This document shows positions 15,543-24,100 of a stretch of 35,448 nucleotides of DNA, one piece after another. Within the stretch, counting starts at the first letter, position 1, and every line of letters starts with the position of its first letter. The notes beneath the pieces are model-generated. The model saw only the letters and a program-made list of their open reading frames with translations. It had not been told where the DNA came from and made no database searches. Made by a program: the position numbers and the translations under genes. Source of the stretch: Burkholderiales bacterium (lineage in GTDB: Bacteria; Pseudomonadota; Gammaproteobacteria; Burkholderiales; Usitatibacteraceae); NCBI GenBank assembly GCA_025359985.1, contig JANYDB010000096.1, positions 1-35,448 of the forward strand. Reading direction: 5' to 3'.

Positions 15543-16778
15543 CTATGCCACTGAGTCGCCAGTGCGGTCATCTACATAGGCTTGCCAATGCTGCAACGCT
15601 TGCGTAGCGGCTAGTTCAGCAATTGTTTTAGTCGCTTCCTGCCAATCTGCTTTAGTGGCAAACGCAGATAGAGTGTCAATCGAGTCAGACCCAAAGCGCG
15701 ACGCGCCTCGCAGATGCGCCCAAGCTGTAACCTGTGCCATAGTTTGAATTACCTCACTCAAGCTGCGGCGCTTGCCGCTCAGCGCCTGCAAGTTGATCCG
15801 ATCTGCAGTAGGTTGTAATTCCTTCACCACATAGGCGCGCTTGCCCGCTCCAACTGCGTTGAGCAACGCAGGCGGAATAGCCTGAGTCATGTATTGTATA
15901 GCCACCATCCGCTCGGCTTCACTTCGCCAGGCGGGCTGCGTGATGAGCGCCGTACTGTCTACGTTAGTGCTTGATGTTGAGGCCAATGCGGCGGCCAATG
16001 TTGAAGAAACGGCAATTTTGATGTCCATCAGGTAGCGACCATCCGCGCTGCCATCACCTTTTACCAGCATCACATAGCGTTCAAGGCCCAGACTGCCGTT
16101 GCCCGCGATGCGCCGCGCGATATCGATAGGTTCAAAGTGCGAAGGTACGGGCTGCGTACTGGCGTAGGCCGAGATGATCGACTTCGCTCGTGCACGGTCT
16201 GCATCTGATGCTTTGAGGGTGTGGATGCCATCAATGATTAATAGGGTTTTGCCATTTTTTTGTATTGTGCGACGCGCGATAAGATCGCGACGGTGATGGT
16301 TTTTTACGCGTTGCAACAGGGCTTTGACGGGGCCGATAGCCGTAGCGCGCTCGACCCAACGAGGTTTGGCGGACAGTAGGGTGGCCGCATAGGTATCGAC
16401 AAACCCGGTCATCAGTTTGAGCGCTTGTTTACGGCTGATGCCGAGTTCTTTTGACGCGACCAGAATGCTGGCTAGGAACCGTACCAGCTCAAATGTCAGC
16501 GGTGCTAAACAGGCTTCATCGAAATCATTAAGGTCGAAATAAACCAGCCGGTTATCGCCCTTGTAGCTGCCAAAGTTTTCCAGGTGAAGATCACCACAGG
16601 CAAACACCCTGGGTGCCTGGAGTAACGCAGGCGGCATGGACAGAGTTGCATAAAATAACGCCGCCGTACCTCTAAAAAATATAAAAGGATCACGACGCAT
16701 TGCCTGAAGCTTAAGCCGCAGACGTTCCGGGTCACGACCTGCGTTGTAGTCTAGAATTGCTTTGGTAGTGGTCTGCAT
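15543..16778 (-). CDS. DUF2252 family protein (kinase-like fold)
   Basis: 411 residues. The family signatures are RRDPFIFFRGTAALFY, VFACGDLHLENFGSYKG, LVYFDLNDFDEACLAPLTFELVRFLAS and RRIAGNGSLGLERYVMLVKG. The GDLHLENFG and DLNDFDEA blocks resemble the catalytic loop (HxxN) and the DFD/DxD metal-binding site of aminoglycoside-phosphotransferase-like kinases, so an ATP-dependent phosphotransferase role is plausible, with an unknown substrate. Length (about 400) is normal. It ends in TAG at 15543. The upstream ribosome site is weak. It is divergent from mgtC with about 90 bp of AT-rich DNA between them. Confidence 0.85.
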   Translation of the reverse strand: MQTTTKAILDYNAGRDPERLRLKLQAMRRDPFIFFRGTAALFYATLSMPPALLQAPRVFACGDLHLENFGSYKGDNRLVYFDLNDFDEACLAPLTFELVRFLASILVASKELGISRKQALKLMTGFVDTYAATLLSAKPRWVERATAIGPVKALLQRVKNHHRRDLIARRTIQKNGKTLLIIDGIHTLKASDADRARAKSIISAYASTQPVPSHFEPIDIARRIAGNGSLGLERYVMLVKGDGSADGRYLMDIKIAVSSTLAAALASTSSTNVDSTALITQPAWRSEAERMVAIQYMTQAIPPALLNAVGAGKRAYVVKELQPTADRINLQALSGKRRSLSEVIQTMAQVTAWAHLRGASRFGSDSIDTLSAFATKADWQEATKTIAELAATQALQHWQAYVDDRTGDSVA

Positions 16779-16871
16779 AAAGGATTTATTTTTTAAATAT
16801 TAAATATTTTATCAGGGTGCTTGATCAGAGTACCAGTTTGATATCGCATCAATTTAAGCTAGGGAGCAAAT

Positions 16872-17327
16872 TTGGAAACCAGCGTAAATGCATCGTCGAG
16901 CATCTCTTTCATTATGACGCCCATCATGGCGCAGTCAGTTATTAATCTGGTTCTGGCATTATTGCTGGGCGTAGCGATTGGCCTTGAACGTCAACTACGC
17001 AAGCACCCGGCGGGATTACATACCAATGCGTTGGTATGCATGGGTTCAGCTGCTTATGTATTGGTGGGAGTGCTGGTTGCGCAGAACGTCGATCCGACCC
17101 GCATTGCCGGTCAGGTCGTCACCGGTGTTGGTTTTATGTGTGCGGGCGTAATCTGGCACGAGGGCATGACGGTGCGTGGATTAAATACGGCGGCTACCGT
17201 ATGGTGTACGGCGGCAGTGGGTATTCTGGCGGGGCTAAATTTTCCGTTCATGGCTATCATTGCCGCAATAATTGTATTAGGCGCGAATATTTTGCTGCAC
17301 TGGATAGAACATCGATATTTTGAATGA
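16872..17327 (+). CDS. MgtC/SapB family membrane protein, short form
   Basis: 151 residues from a TTG start at 16872, chosen because AGGGAG lies five bases upstream; the ATG at 16914 lacks such a site. Four hydrophobic segments (about 20-40, 55-75, 80-98 and 115-145). The stretch LLLGVAIGLERQLRKHPAGLHTNALVCMGSAAY is the MgtC signature ('GaliGlERq....aGlrTn.Lv..Gsa'), and GVGFMCAGVIWHEGMTVRGLNTAATVW is the second conserved block. The usual C-terminal soluble ACT-like domain of about 80 residues is absent, as in many SapB-type short members. The family is linked to magnesium stress and to control of ATP synthase or P-type ATPases. The frame stops 9 bp from the convergent Crp-type gene. Confidence 0.88.
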   Translation: METSVNASSSISFIMTPIMAQSVINLVLALLLGVAIGLERQLRKHPAGLHTNALVCMGSAAYVLVGVLVAQNVDPTRIAGQVVTGVGFMCAGVIWHEGMTVRGLNTAATVWCTAAVGILAGLNFPFMAIIAAIIVLGANILLHWIEHRYFE

Positions 17328-17336
17328 GCAGCATGC

Positions 17337-18107
17337 TCACGCTTTTACGGGCTTGATCGCGGTATCGGCTTCATCTGCAGCAGGGTGCTGGTGTCGCGGC
17401 GTATCTGAAAACAGCCGATCAAACTCCCGCTTGACCACACCGTAACACTCGCATGCGGTACTCTCAAGGCCGGGCCGGTTCAAAACCTGGATGCGGCCAC
17501 GGCTATAGCTGATGAGTCCGGCGCGTTGCAAGTGTCTAGCGGCTTCTGTAACGCCTTCGCGGCGCACACCCAGCATATTTGCGATCAACTCTTGGGTCAT
17601 GACCAGAGTGTCTGAAGGTAGGCGATCCAGACTTAACAATAGCCAGCGGCATAATTGTTGTTCAACCGAATGATGACGATTACATACTGCGGTCTGCGTC
17701 ATTTGCGTAATCAGCGCCTGGGTGTAACGCAGCAACAGATGAAGCATGCCCTCGGCACGGTTGAATTCATCTTTTAAAAGCTGCGCTTTCAGCCGATAGC
17801 CGTAGCCGGCACTTTGCACAACTGCACGGCTGGGTGTAGTCTCGCCACCCATAAATAATGAAATGCCGAGGATGCCTTCATTGCCTACCACCGCAATTTC
17901 GGCTGATGCACCGTTCTCCAATACATACAACAACGAGATGATCGCCGTAGTAGGGAAATAAACAGGGCTCAAACGGCCGCCCGGCTCATAGAGCGCTTCA
18001 CCTAAGGGCATCGGCACCAGTTCTAGATGTAGTGATAAGCGCTCGAATTCCACCTTAGGTAACGCAGCGAGTAGGTGATTTTGCAGCGGGTTATGAGGCG
18101 TCGGCAT
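17337..18107 (-). CDS. Crp/Fnr family transcriptional regulator with atypical recognition helix
   Basis: 256 residues. The N-terminal beta-barrel (about 15-135) reads LVPMPLGEALYEPGGRLSPVYFPTTAIISLLYVLENGASAEIAVVGNEGILGI; it lacks the classic RxA phosphate-binding loop, so cAMP need not be the ligand. The winged helix (about 180-232) is DTLVMTQELIANMLGVRREGVTEAARHLQRAGLISYSRGRIQVLNRPGLE; its recognition helix has RREGVTEAA rather than RETVSR (Crp) or ETxSR (Fnr), predicting a non-standard target. A Cys-x-Cys (ACECY) follows. This class is common in betaproteobacteria. It sits among the genes that carry the recurrent TGTGCG-N4-CGTACA element and is my candidate for the protein that binds it (inference). 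Confidence 0.85.
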   Translation of the reverse strand: MPTPHNPLQNHLLAALPKVEFERLSLHLELVPMPLGEALYEPGGRLSPVYFPTTAIISLLYVLENGASAEIAVVGNEGILGISLFMGGETTPSRAVVQSAGYGYRLKAQLLKDEFNRAEGMLHLLLRYTQALITQMTQTAVCNRHHSVEQQLCRWLLLSLDRLPSDTLVMTQELIANMLGVRREGVTEAARHLQRAGLISYSRGRIQVLNRPGLESTACECYGVVKREFDRLFSDTPRHQHPAADEADTAIKPVKA

Positions 18108-18138
18108 GGATGATCATGGTTGGGTATTTATAATAAAT

Positions 18139-18167
18139 AAAAAGCGGCCTGACCAGACCGCCTTTTT
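18139..18167 (-). terminator. rho-independent terminator after the crystallin/glycine-zipper gene
   Basis: On the minus strand: AAAAAG-GCGG, a 10-base loop, CCGC-TTTTT with one bulged G, followed by ATTTATT. It lies 57 bp after the TAG of the gene at 18224 and 32 bp before the Crp-type start, so it separates the two minus-strand genes into different transcripts. The A/T flanks also allow some plus-strand activity. Confidence 0.65.
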
Positions 18168-18223
18168 GGTTGTGTTGCATGACTTTTATTAAATGACCTT
18201 ATTCGAATAGCATCATGGCCACA

Positions 18224-19030
18224 CTATTGCCGGGGCTCGCCATATTGATTAACCGCAATCGTCGCACCAGGAGGTGAGTTCATTTGCAGCCGGTGTTCTA
18301 CTCCACGATAATCGTAGGTGACATCCCAATAAGCTGGCGCGCCGCTGGCCGCGGTTTCGCAGCGCTGAACATCGCGGTCATAGGTTTGGTTGCTGCTACG
18401 CCCTACATTAGCCCCAATCGCACCCCCGCCAAGAGCACCCACGACCGTGGCCGCATCTTTACCGCGACCGCCGCCGACTTGATGACCCAGAACCCCGCCG
18501 AGAATGCCGCCCAAAATAGCGCCGCCCACATTGGCGCTGCCACGGCTGGGCTCGTTTACCTGCTGACGCTCCACCCAACAGCGTTTGTTTTCAGCCCCCA
18601 TAACTGCACGTACTGAGGTGACATTAGCTTCAAATGTGCTTTCATTTGGACGCCGCCGATATTCATAGGCGGGGCTGCTGAGAGCGCCAGCAGGCTCGTT
18701 ATCGTAGCGCTTGATGTTATCGGCTGGGCGCACCGACGAGATGCGATCTTTCATGCCCATGCCGCTCAATGAATCATAGCTGCCGGTGCGCAATAAAACG
18801 CAACGGCCTGCAAAGTTGGCGTCCTCACAGGCTTCCCAGCGGCCGCTGTCAACAATGACAGATGCGGCGCGGTCATTGAAACCATAGCGCTGAAAATTGC
18901 TCACTTCCGTATCCGCTGTAAATACGCGTCCACGGAATCCTTCTTTTTCATAGAAGGTAATTTGTGCGCCTGCCTGAGTGCATATTGCGAGAGTCACTGC
19001 TGCCAGTGCTAATTTTAATTGCAGGTTCAT
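18224..19030 (-). CDS. beta/gamma-crystallin domain protein with glycine-zipper 2TM domain
   Basis: 268 residues. Signal peptide 1-22 (cleavage near AGA-Q). A beta/gamma-crystallin module follows at about 24-102: ITFYEKEGFRGRVFTADTEVSNFQRYGFNDRAASVIVDSGRWEACED and FAGRCVLLRTGSYDSLSGMGMKDRISSVRP, with two Greek-key motifs (Y/F...G..G). About residues 167-210 hold GGAILGGILGGVLGHQVGGGRGKDAATVVGALGGGAIGANVG, a glycine-zipper 2TM (Rick17kDa-like) membrane-inserting hairpin, and CWVE/CETA cysteines flank it. It should be an envelope protein. The ribosome site is GGAGA. Two copies of the recurrent element lie 113-169 bp upstream. Ends in TAG. Confidence 0.85.
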   Translation of the reverse strand: MNLQLKLALAAVTLAICTQAGAQITFYEKEGFRGRVFTADTEVSNFQRYGFNDRAASVIVDSGRWEACEDANFAGRCVLLRTGSYDSLSGMGMKDRISSVRPADNIKRYDNEPAGALSSPAYEYRRRPNESTFEANVTSVRAVMGAENKRCWVERQQVNEPSRGSANVGGAILGGILGGVLGHQVGGGRGKDAATVVGALGGGAIGANVGRSSNQTYDRDVQRCETAASGAPAYWDVTYDYRGVEHRLQMNSPPGATIAVNQYGEPRQ

Positions 19031-19142
19031 TACTGTCTCCGGTGTTAAATGATTATTCTTTTATTTAGTCCATATAAAGAATCTATTAGTAGAAATTTTC
19101 TTGAATGCCACGCTTACGATCAACTTTTTAATAGGGTCGGTC

Positions 19143-19158
19143 TGTACGATTCCACACA
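19143..19158 (-). promoter_or_regulatory. recurrent inverted-repeat element, copy 3 (crystallin/glycine-zipper gene)
   Basis: On the minus strand: TGTGTG-GAAT-CGTACA followed by GACCG. It lies 113 bp before the start at 19030, with the GACCG side facing that gene. Its centre is 41 bp from the centre of copy 4. Confidence 0.6.
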
Positions 19159-19183
19159 TAGCCATCAGAAAAAATAGCATCTT

Positions 19184-19199
19184 TGTACGGTGTCGTACA
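19184..19199. promoter_or_regulatory. recurrent inverted-repeat element, copy 4 (symmetric)
   Basis: TGTACG-GTGT-CGTACA, a perfect 6+6 inverted repeat, the most symmetric of the set together with the copy at 30391. It lacks the GACC flank. It lies between the divergent crystallin gene (154 bp away) and FMN-reductase gene (126 bp away), so it could serve either. A half site, TGTACGTAC, is at 19300-19308, before the reductase. Confidence 0.55.
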
Positions 19200-19324
19200 T
19201 ACGTAAAGGTTTTAATTGCGCAACATGAGTTTCCTTTCTCTGGTCATGCTTGATGAGGACATCTATTGCGCTTAGCCAACCAGCCCTTGGCCACTGAACT
19301 GTACGTACTAAAAGGAGTAATCCG

Positions 19325-19882
19325 TTGGACGAACCGCTTAAAATTCTGGGTATTCCAGGCAGTCTTCGCAGTGCTTCCTATAACCGCGCTGCGTTGTTTG
19401 CAGCTCAAAGCCTGCTACCCGAAGGCGTGAGTCTGGAAATTATAAGTCTCGAGGGTTTGCCTTTGTTTAACGAAGATCGTGAGGCCGAACCTTTGCCAGC
19501 GATTACTACGTTTAAAAATAAAATTCGCGGTGCCGATGCAATTTTGTTTTCCACTCCGGAATATAACTATTCAGTTCCCGGAGTTTTAAAGAATGCTATT
19601 GACTGCGCATCAAGGCCTTATGGTGATAGCGCGTGGGCTGGCAAACCGGTCGCCATAATGGGCGCTTCAGTTAGCACATTAGGTACGGCGCGAGCGCAAT
19701 ATCATCTTAGGCAGATGTTTGTTTATTTGAATATGTTTCCAGTTAACCAACCAGAAGTCATGATCGGTCATGCCGAGGACGCGTTTGACGGTGAGGGAAG
19801 ACTGATCGACGGAACCAGTGAAAAACTCATCCGTCAATTATTGGAAAATCTTACTCAATGGATCAAACAGCTAAAAAAATAA
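19325..19882 (+). CDS. NADPH-dependent FMN reductase (flavodoxin-like)
   Basis: 185 residues from TTG 19325, supported by AAAGGAG eight bases upstream; no ATG is available near the N-terminus. The protein opens LKILGIPGSLRSASYNRAALFAA, the FMN phosphate loop GSLRxxSxN of the NADPH-dependent FMN reductase/chromate-reductase (ChrR, YieF) family. It continues with ADAILFSTPEYNYSVPGVLKNAIDCASRP (flavin ring-binding PEYN) and GKPVAIMGASVSTLGTARAQYHLRQMF. It should reduce FMN, quinones or chromate at the expense of NADPH in the cytoplasm. It is 67 bp upstream of dps on the same strand; both fit oxidative-stress defence. Confidence 0.9.
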   Translation: MDEPLKILGIPGSLRSASYNRAALFAAQSLLPEGVSLEIISLEGLPLFNEDREAEPLPAITTFKNKIRGADAILFSTPEYNYSVPGVLKNAIDCASRPYGDSAWAGKPVAIMGASVSTLGTARAQYHLRQMFVYLNMFPVNQPEVMIGHAEDAFDGEGRLIDGTSEKLIRQLLENLTQWIKQLKK

Positions 19883-19949
19883 GTTCAACGATTCGATTTT
19901 AATTTAACTCTTCCAATCATTTTTAACTGCGCATTAACCGGACAAGATC

Positions 19950-20498
19950 ATGAACAAATCAGATGTCAGCAAAAAACAGAATTCGTTGCAAAAACGCAAA
20001 GCCCCGTTGGCTACGCCCACAGACCTCAAAGCGGCGGCGACTAAAGATATTGCCGGTGCTATGAATGCGATTTTGGCGGATGTATTTGCACTTTATCTGA
20101 AGACCAAAAATTTTCACTGGCATATGAGTGGTCCGCATTTTCGCGATTATCACCTGATGCTTGATGAACAGGCGGATCAGCTTTTTGCAATGGCAGATCC
20201 CATTGCTGAGCGTATTCGTAAGGTAGGTGGATCTACACTTAGGTCGATCGGCCATATCGCGCGTACTCAACGCGTGCTCGATAATGATGCCGAGTATGTG
20301 GAGCCTTCAGATATGCTTGCCGAGCTGCGCGATGATAACAAAACACTCGCCGCACGTTTGCGTGAAGCGCACGATGTGTGTGATGAGCACCGCGACATCG
20401 CCACAGCCAGTCTGACAGAGGTATGGATCGATGAAACCGAACGCCGCACCTGGTTTCTGTTTGAATCGACCCGCAGCGCAGACACCACCGGACACTGA
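19950..20498 (+). CDS. dps: Dps family DNA-binding ferritin-like protein
   Basis: 182 residues. A Lys-rich N-terminal tail (KKQNSLQKRKAP) of the kind that binds DNA in E. coli Dps is followed by the four-helix bundle. KTKNFHWHMSGPHFRDYHLMLDEQADQLFAMADPIAERIRKVGG carries the inter-subunit ferroxidase ligands (His, Asp, Glu: HWHMSG, DEQ, D..AER), which are complete. Late residues (ATASLTEVWIDETERRTWFLFES) match the family. It forms a dodecamer that stores iron oxidised by peroxide and protects DNA in stationary phase. The gene may be co-transcribed with the FMN reductase before it. Confidence 0.93.
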   Translation: MNKSDVSKKQNSLQKRKAPLATPTDLKAAATKDIAGAMNAILADVFALYLKTKNFHWHMSGPHFRDYHLMLDEQADQLFAMADPIAERIRKVGGSTLRSIGHIARTQRVLDNDAEYVEPSDMLAELRDDNKTLAARLREAHDVCDEHRDIATASLTEVWIDETERRTWFLFESTRSADTTGH

Positions 20499-20919
20499 TC
20501 AGCGCGTGCATCTGATGCCCATGTTGGAGGCGGCGAATGTGCTGAAAGGTTGTGCATCTGCGCAGGCGTGAAACGACGAAGCTGTTCGATTATTATGGGC
20601 TGGGTGACTTCTCAGTTTGGAAATTTGCGTCGTAATAAAAATTTACGATTACCTTCCTCGGAGAAGCCCGGTGTCATCAGGTGCATGCCTGACGCTCAAG
20701 TTGCGGTGTTGACTCAGTAACACACCTAGGGCCGGGAGGAGGGTTAAACGCTGAAAAAGACTATTTCGCCATTGCGAACAAGTTGTATCCATTAAACTGT
20801 GCGTTAGCGTACAGACCGGAAATGTTGATGGCTTTATTTTGGGAATGTATCAATTACGCAAACAATCTTTGTTGGCATTTGCCAGCGTGGAAAAATAACA
20901 ATCATCAAAGGAGTATTTC
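20499..20919 (+). other. 421-bp intergenic gap before DUF3309, with a candidate promoter
   Basis: No gene recognised on either strand. It contains the recurrent element at 20798-20813 and, just after it, a candidate sigma-70 promoter: TTGATG (20825-20830), 17-bp spacer, TATCAA (20848-20853). This places the element centre about 55 bp before the predicted start of transcription, a position used by Crp-type activators. The ribosome site AAAGGAG for the next gene is at about 20907. Confidence 0.35.
20798..20813 (+). promoter_or_regulatory. recurrent inverted-repeat element, copy 5 (DUF3309)
   Basis: TGTGCG-TTAG-CGTACA followed by GACCG, the copy closest to the derived consensus. It lies 107 bp before the DUF3309 start with the GACCG side facing the gene. 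Confidence 0.65.
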
Positions 20920-21078
20920 ATGAGTGTCGGCACCATTATTTTAATTGTTCTTGTTTTAGTGTTAATTGGCGCGTTTCCGTCATGGCCTCACAGCCGCAGC
21001 TGGGGTTATGCGCCTAGCGGAGTGGTGGGTTTACTAGTTGTTGTGCTGTTGATCATGCTGGTCACGGGACGACTCTAG
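20920..21078 (+). CDS. DUF3309 family small membrane protein
   Basis: 52 residues, too short for many gene finders. The product starts MSVGTIILIVLVLVLIG, then AFPSWPHSRSWGYAPSG, then a second hydrophobic stretch VVGLLVVVLLIMLVTGRL. The two-span hairpin with a conserved FPsWPhSrsWGYgPSG loop is the DUF3309 signature, so family assignment is strong; function is unknown. AAAGGAG lies seven bases before the ATG. These proteins are widespread next to stress genes in proteobacteria. It is a monocistronic unit: a recurrent element and promoter upstream, a strong terminator 20 bp downstream. Confidence 0.9.
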   Translation: MSVGTIILIVLVLVLIGAFPSWPHSRSWGYAPSGVVGLLVVVLLIMLVTGRL

Positions 21079-21097
21079 CGCCTAGAATAATATGGAT

Positions 21098-21152
21098 CTG
21101 TCAGGGTTTGCAGTGTTGGCGTAGCATCAGCTTCGCAAACTCTGGCAGTTTT
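21098..21152 (+). terminator. rho-independent terminator after DUF3309
   Basis: Arms 21098-21111 and 21135-21148 pair over 14 bp (CTGTCAGGGTTTGC with GCAAACTCTGGCAG, two G-U pairs), followed by TTTT at 21149-21152. It starts 20 bp after the DUF3309 stop. Placed between two convergent genes, it may also act against transcription from the glucan synthase side. Confidence 0.7.
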
Positions 21153-21197
21153 ATAATCGGCGAAGTTAAAACAAAATCAAAAGCAAAAGTTGAAGTA

Positions 21198-24100
21198 TCA
21201 TTTTTGCGCAGTGTGTATTCTGATTTCAACCGCATGTTCCTGATGGTCATCGACCAGCGTAATATTTGCAACATTTTGCGCTATGCCATCCACGCTAATA
21301 TTGATGTGTTTGTCAGTGCCGCTTAGTTGCAACACTTTAATTATATAAAGCGTTTCGCGATAACGGTAACGCAAAGTGAATCCTTGCCAGTCCGCCGGTA
21401 GACATGGTGATAGCCACAATTTATCAGCTTCGATGCGCAAGCCCAAGAGCGACTCAAGAACCAATCGATACATCCAGCCTGCCGATCCTGTGTACCAGGT
21501 CCATCCACCACGACCTACATGTGGCGAAACGGCATATACATCAGCAGCCATTACATAGGGTTCAACTTTATAGGTGGCAATAGTGTCGGGAGATTTTCCA
21601 TGGTTAACAGGATTAATCATATTAAATATTTCCCACGCCCTCGACTTATCATCCATTGCAGCAAATGCCATCGCGGCCCAGATGGCTGCATGCGTATATT
21701 GCCCGCCATTTTCTCTGACGCCCGGTACGTAACCCTTGATGTAGCCCGGATTCATGAGGGATTTATCAAACGGGGGATCGAGCAACTGAACCAGCGCGTG
21801 ATCGCGCTTTACCAGGCGCTTATCCATGGCATTCATGGCCGTCTGCGCGCGTGCGGTTTCACCGGCCCCGGATAGCACCGCCCAGCTTTGCGAAATGGAA
21901 TCGATCTGACATTCCGAATTGAGCGCCGATCCTAACGGAGAGCCATCATCAAAATAGGCGCGGCGATACCATTCTCCATCCCAGCCGTGTTGCTCAAGAT
22001 TGCGACGCAGTTGTACCGCTTCGGCTTCGCAACGATCGGCGAACACCCCGTCGCCGTGCAGGAGCGCAAGTGTCTTGAAGCGAATAAGTGTGTCGTACAA
22101 AAAGAATCCCAGCCATACGCTTTCGCCTTTGCCTTGCATGCCGACTAAATTCATGCCGTCATTCCAGTCGCCTGAACCCATCAGCGGTAAACCATGCTCG
22201 CCAAAACGGAGGCCTCGGAGAATCGCTTGAACGCAATGCTGATAAAGCGTAGCTCTAGTCTCGGAGCGGGTGGGCAGATCGTAGTAGGAATCGTCTTCGG
22301 GATTGACCGGTCGGCCATCGATGAAATTAATGGATTCATTCAGCAGTACCGTGTCACCCGTACTCAGGACATAACGACAGGTCGCTTGCGGTAACCATAA
22401 AAAATCATCTGAACAATGAGTGCGGACGCCACGGCCCACTGGGGGATGCCACCAGTGCTGAACATCGCCTTCCGGAAATTGACGCGTGGCGCAGCGCAGT
22501 AAATGATCACGCAACAGACGCGAGTCGGCATGCACTAGTGCCATCGTGTCCTGCAATTGATCGCGAAAACCGAAGGCACCGCCGGATTGGTAATAACCAC
22601 TTCGCGCCCACACACGACAGGCAAGAGTCTGATAAAGCAGCCAGCCATTGGCGAGCAGATTGAGCGACGAGTCCGGGGTTTCAACCTGTATCGTACCCAG
22701 TGTGTCTGCCCAGTATTGATGGACAGTATCGAGCGATTTCCGCACCGCTTCTGTACCACGCAGGCGTTGTATGATCTCACTTGAGTCGTCAATACCGCGC
22801 CGACCGGCCGCGCCAAGCCGGAAGATAATCTGGCGCTCCTCATTATCGGCCAATTCCACCATCACCTGAATGGCTCCACAGGGATCCATCCCCGCGCCAA
22901 CCTTGTTGGAAAGCTTTGCGCGATTCATCGCAGCGGGGTTGCCGAGCGTGCCATTGCGACCAAGGAATTCCTCACGATCACCGCAGACGGTGACATTGGC
23001 AGTATTGGTGGCATCGTCGACATCAAAGAAAACCACCCGGTCAGCGAATTCCATACTGTAAGGATTGCGTGCGCACAGTGCGCCACTGGCCGCATCAATT
23101 TCAGTCACGATATGCATGGCAGATTTTGCTCGAAGATCACCGAGCACCCATTCGACATAACCGGTGGCTGAAAGGTGTCGTGACCGCCCTGATTGATTGC
23201 GGATTTTTAGCACAGAGAATTTGACCGCCGCTTCCGTGTCGACAAAGATCGTGAGTTCAGTATGAATACCCACTTCATCATGCTCGAATACGCTATAGCC
23301 AAAACCATGTCGGGTGAGGTAAGGCGTGCTGCCGGGGCAGGGAAGCGTTGTCGGCGAATAAAAATAGCCGCTCTCTTCATCGCGAATATAAATCGCCTCA
23401 CCGCTTGAATCGGTAACGGGATCATCGCCCCACGGTGTAAAGCGGAACTCGTGAGCATTTTCGCTCCAGGTATAAGCTGCGCCACTTTCTGAAAGCACGG
23501 TTCCAAATTGGGCATTGGCGATGACATTCACCCACGGTGCTGGCGTGGTTTGTCCTGTTGCGGTGGTAATAAGATATTCGCGACCATCCGGTGAGAAGCC
23601 ACCAAGACCATTGAAAAACAGTAAATTACGCGATGTTGCCCATCCGTCGGAAACTGCCTCAGTGTGGCCCCTTTGGGCGGATTGCGAACGGTCGGGAACC
23701 ATGCGCAGGAGCGGCGCTTCACGCTTGTCCTTATTGTTCTTGTTCTTGTTCTCTTTTGCACTGCGGCGGCTGATCTGCTCATTGAGTGTGCCTCGACTGT
23801 CACTGATGATGATGCGTGCAACGGTTTGAAAAAGAATTCGATCCTCGCTCGAAATCTGCTCCGCAGCCCGTACAAAAATTCCGCCCGGCCGATCTGTCTG
23901 GTTGGCTTCCATACCCGCCGTAATCAGCCCCATGATTTGTTCTTGTAACAACTGACGATAACCCGCATGATCTTCGTTCCAGATCACCAAATCAACCGCC
24001 AGACCTTTTAGACGCCAGTACGCATGCGCTTGTACCAATTGACGTACCAGCTCAATATTGGCGAGGTCACCAATTTGCAACAACACGATGGGTAAATCAC

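Noticed and set aside
16838-16852. TTGAT-ATCGC-ATCAA upstream of mgtC as an Fnr box
   Set aside because: The spacer is five bases, while Fnr boxes need four, so the half-sites are out of register. It is only a loose inverted repeat.
20239-20557. Several minus-strand ORFs over dps
   Set aside because: They are antisense shadows of a strongly conserved dps gene and have no family resemblance.
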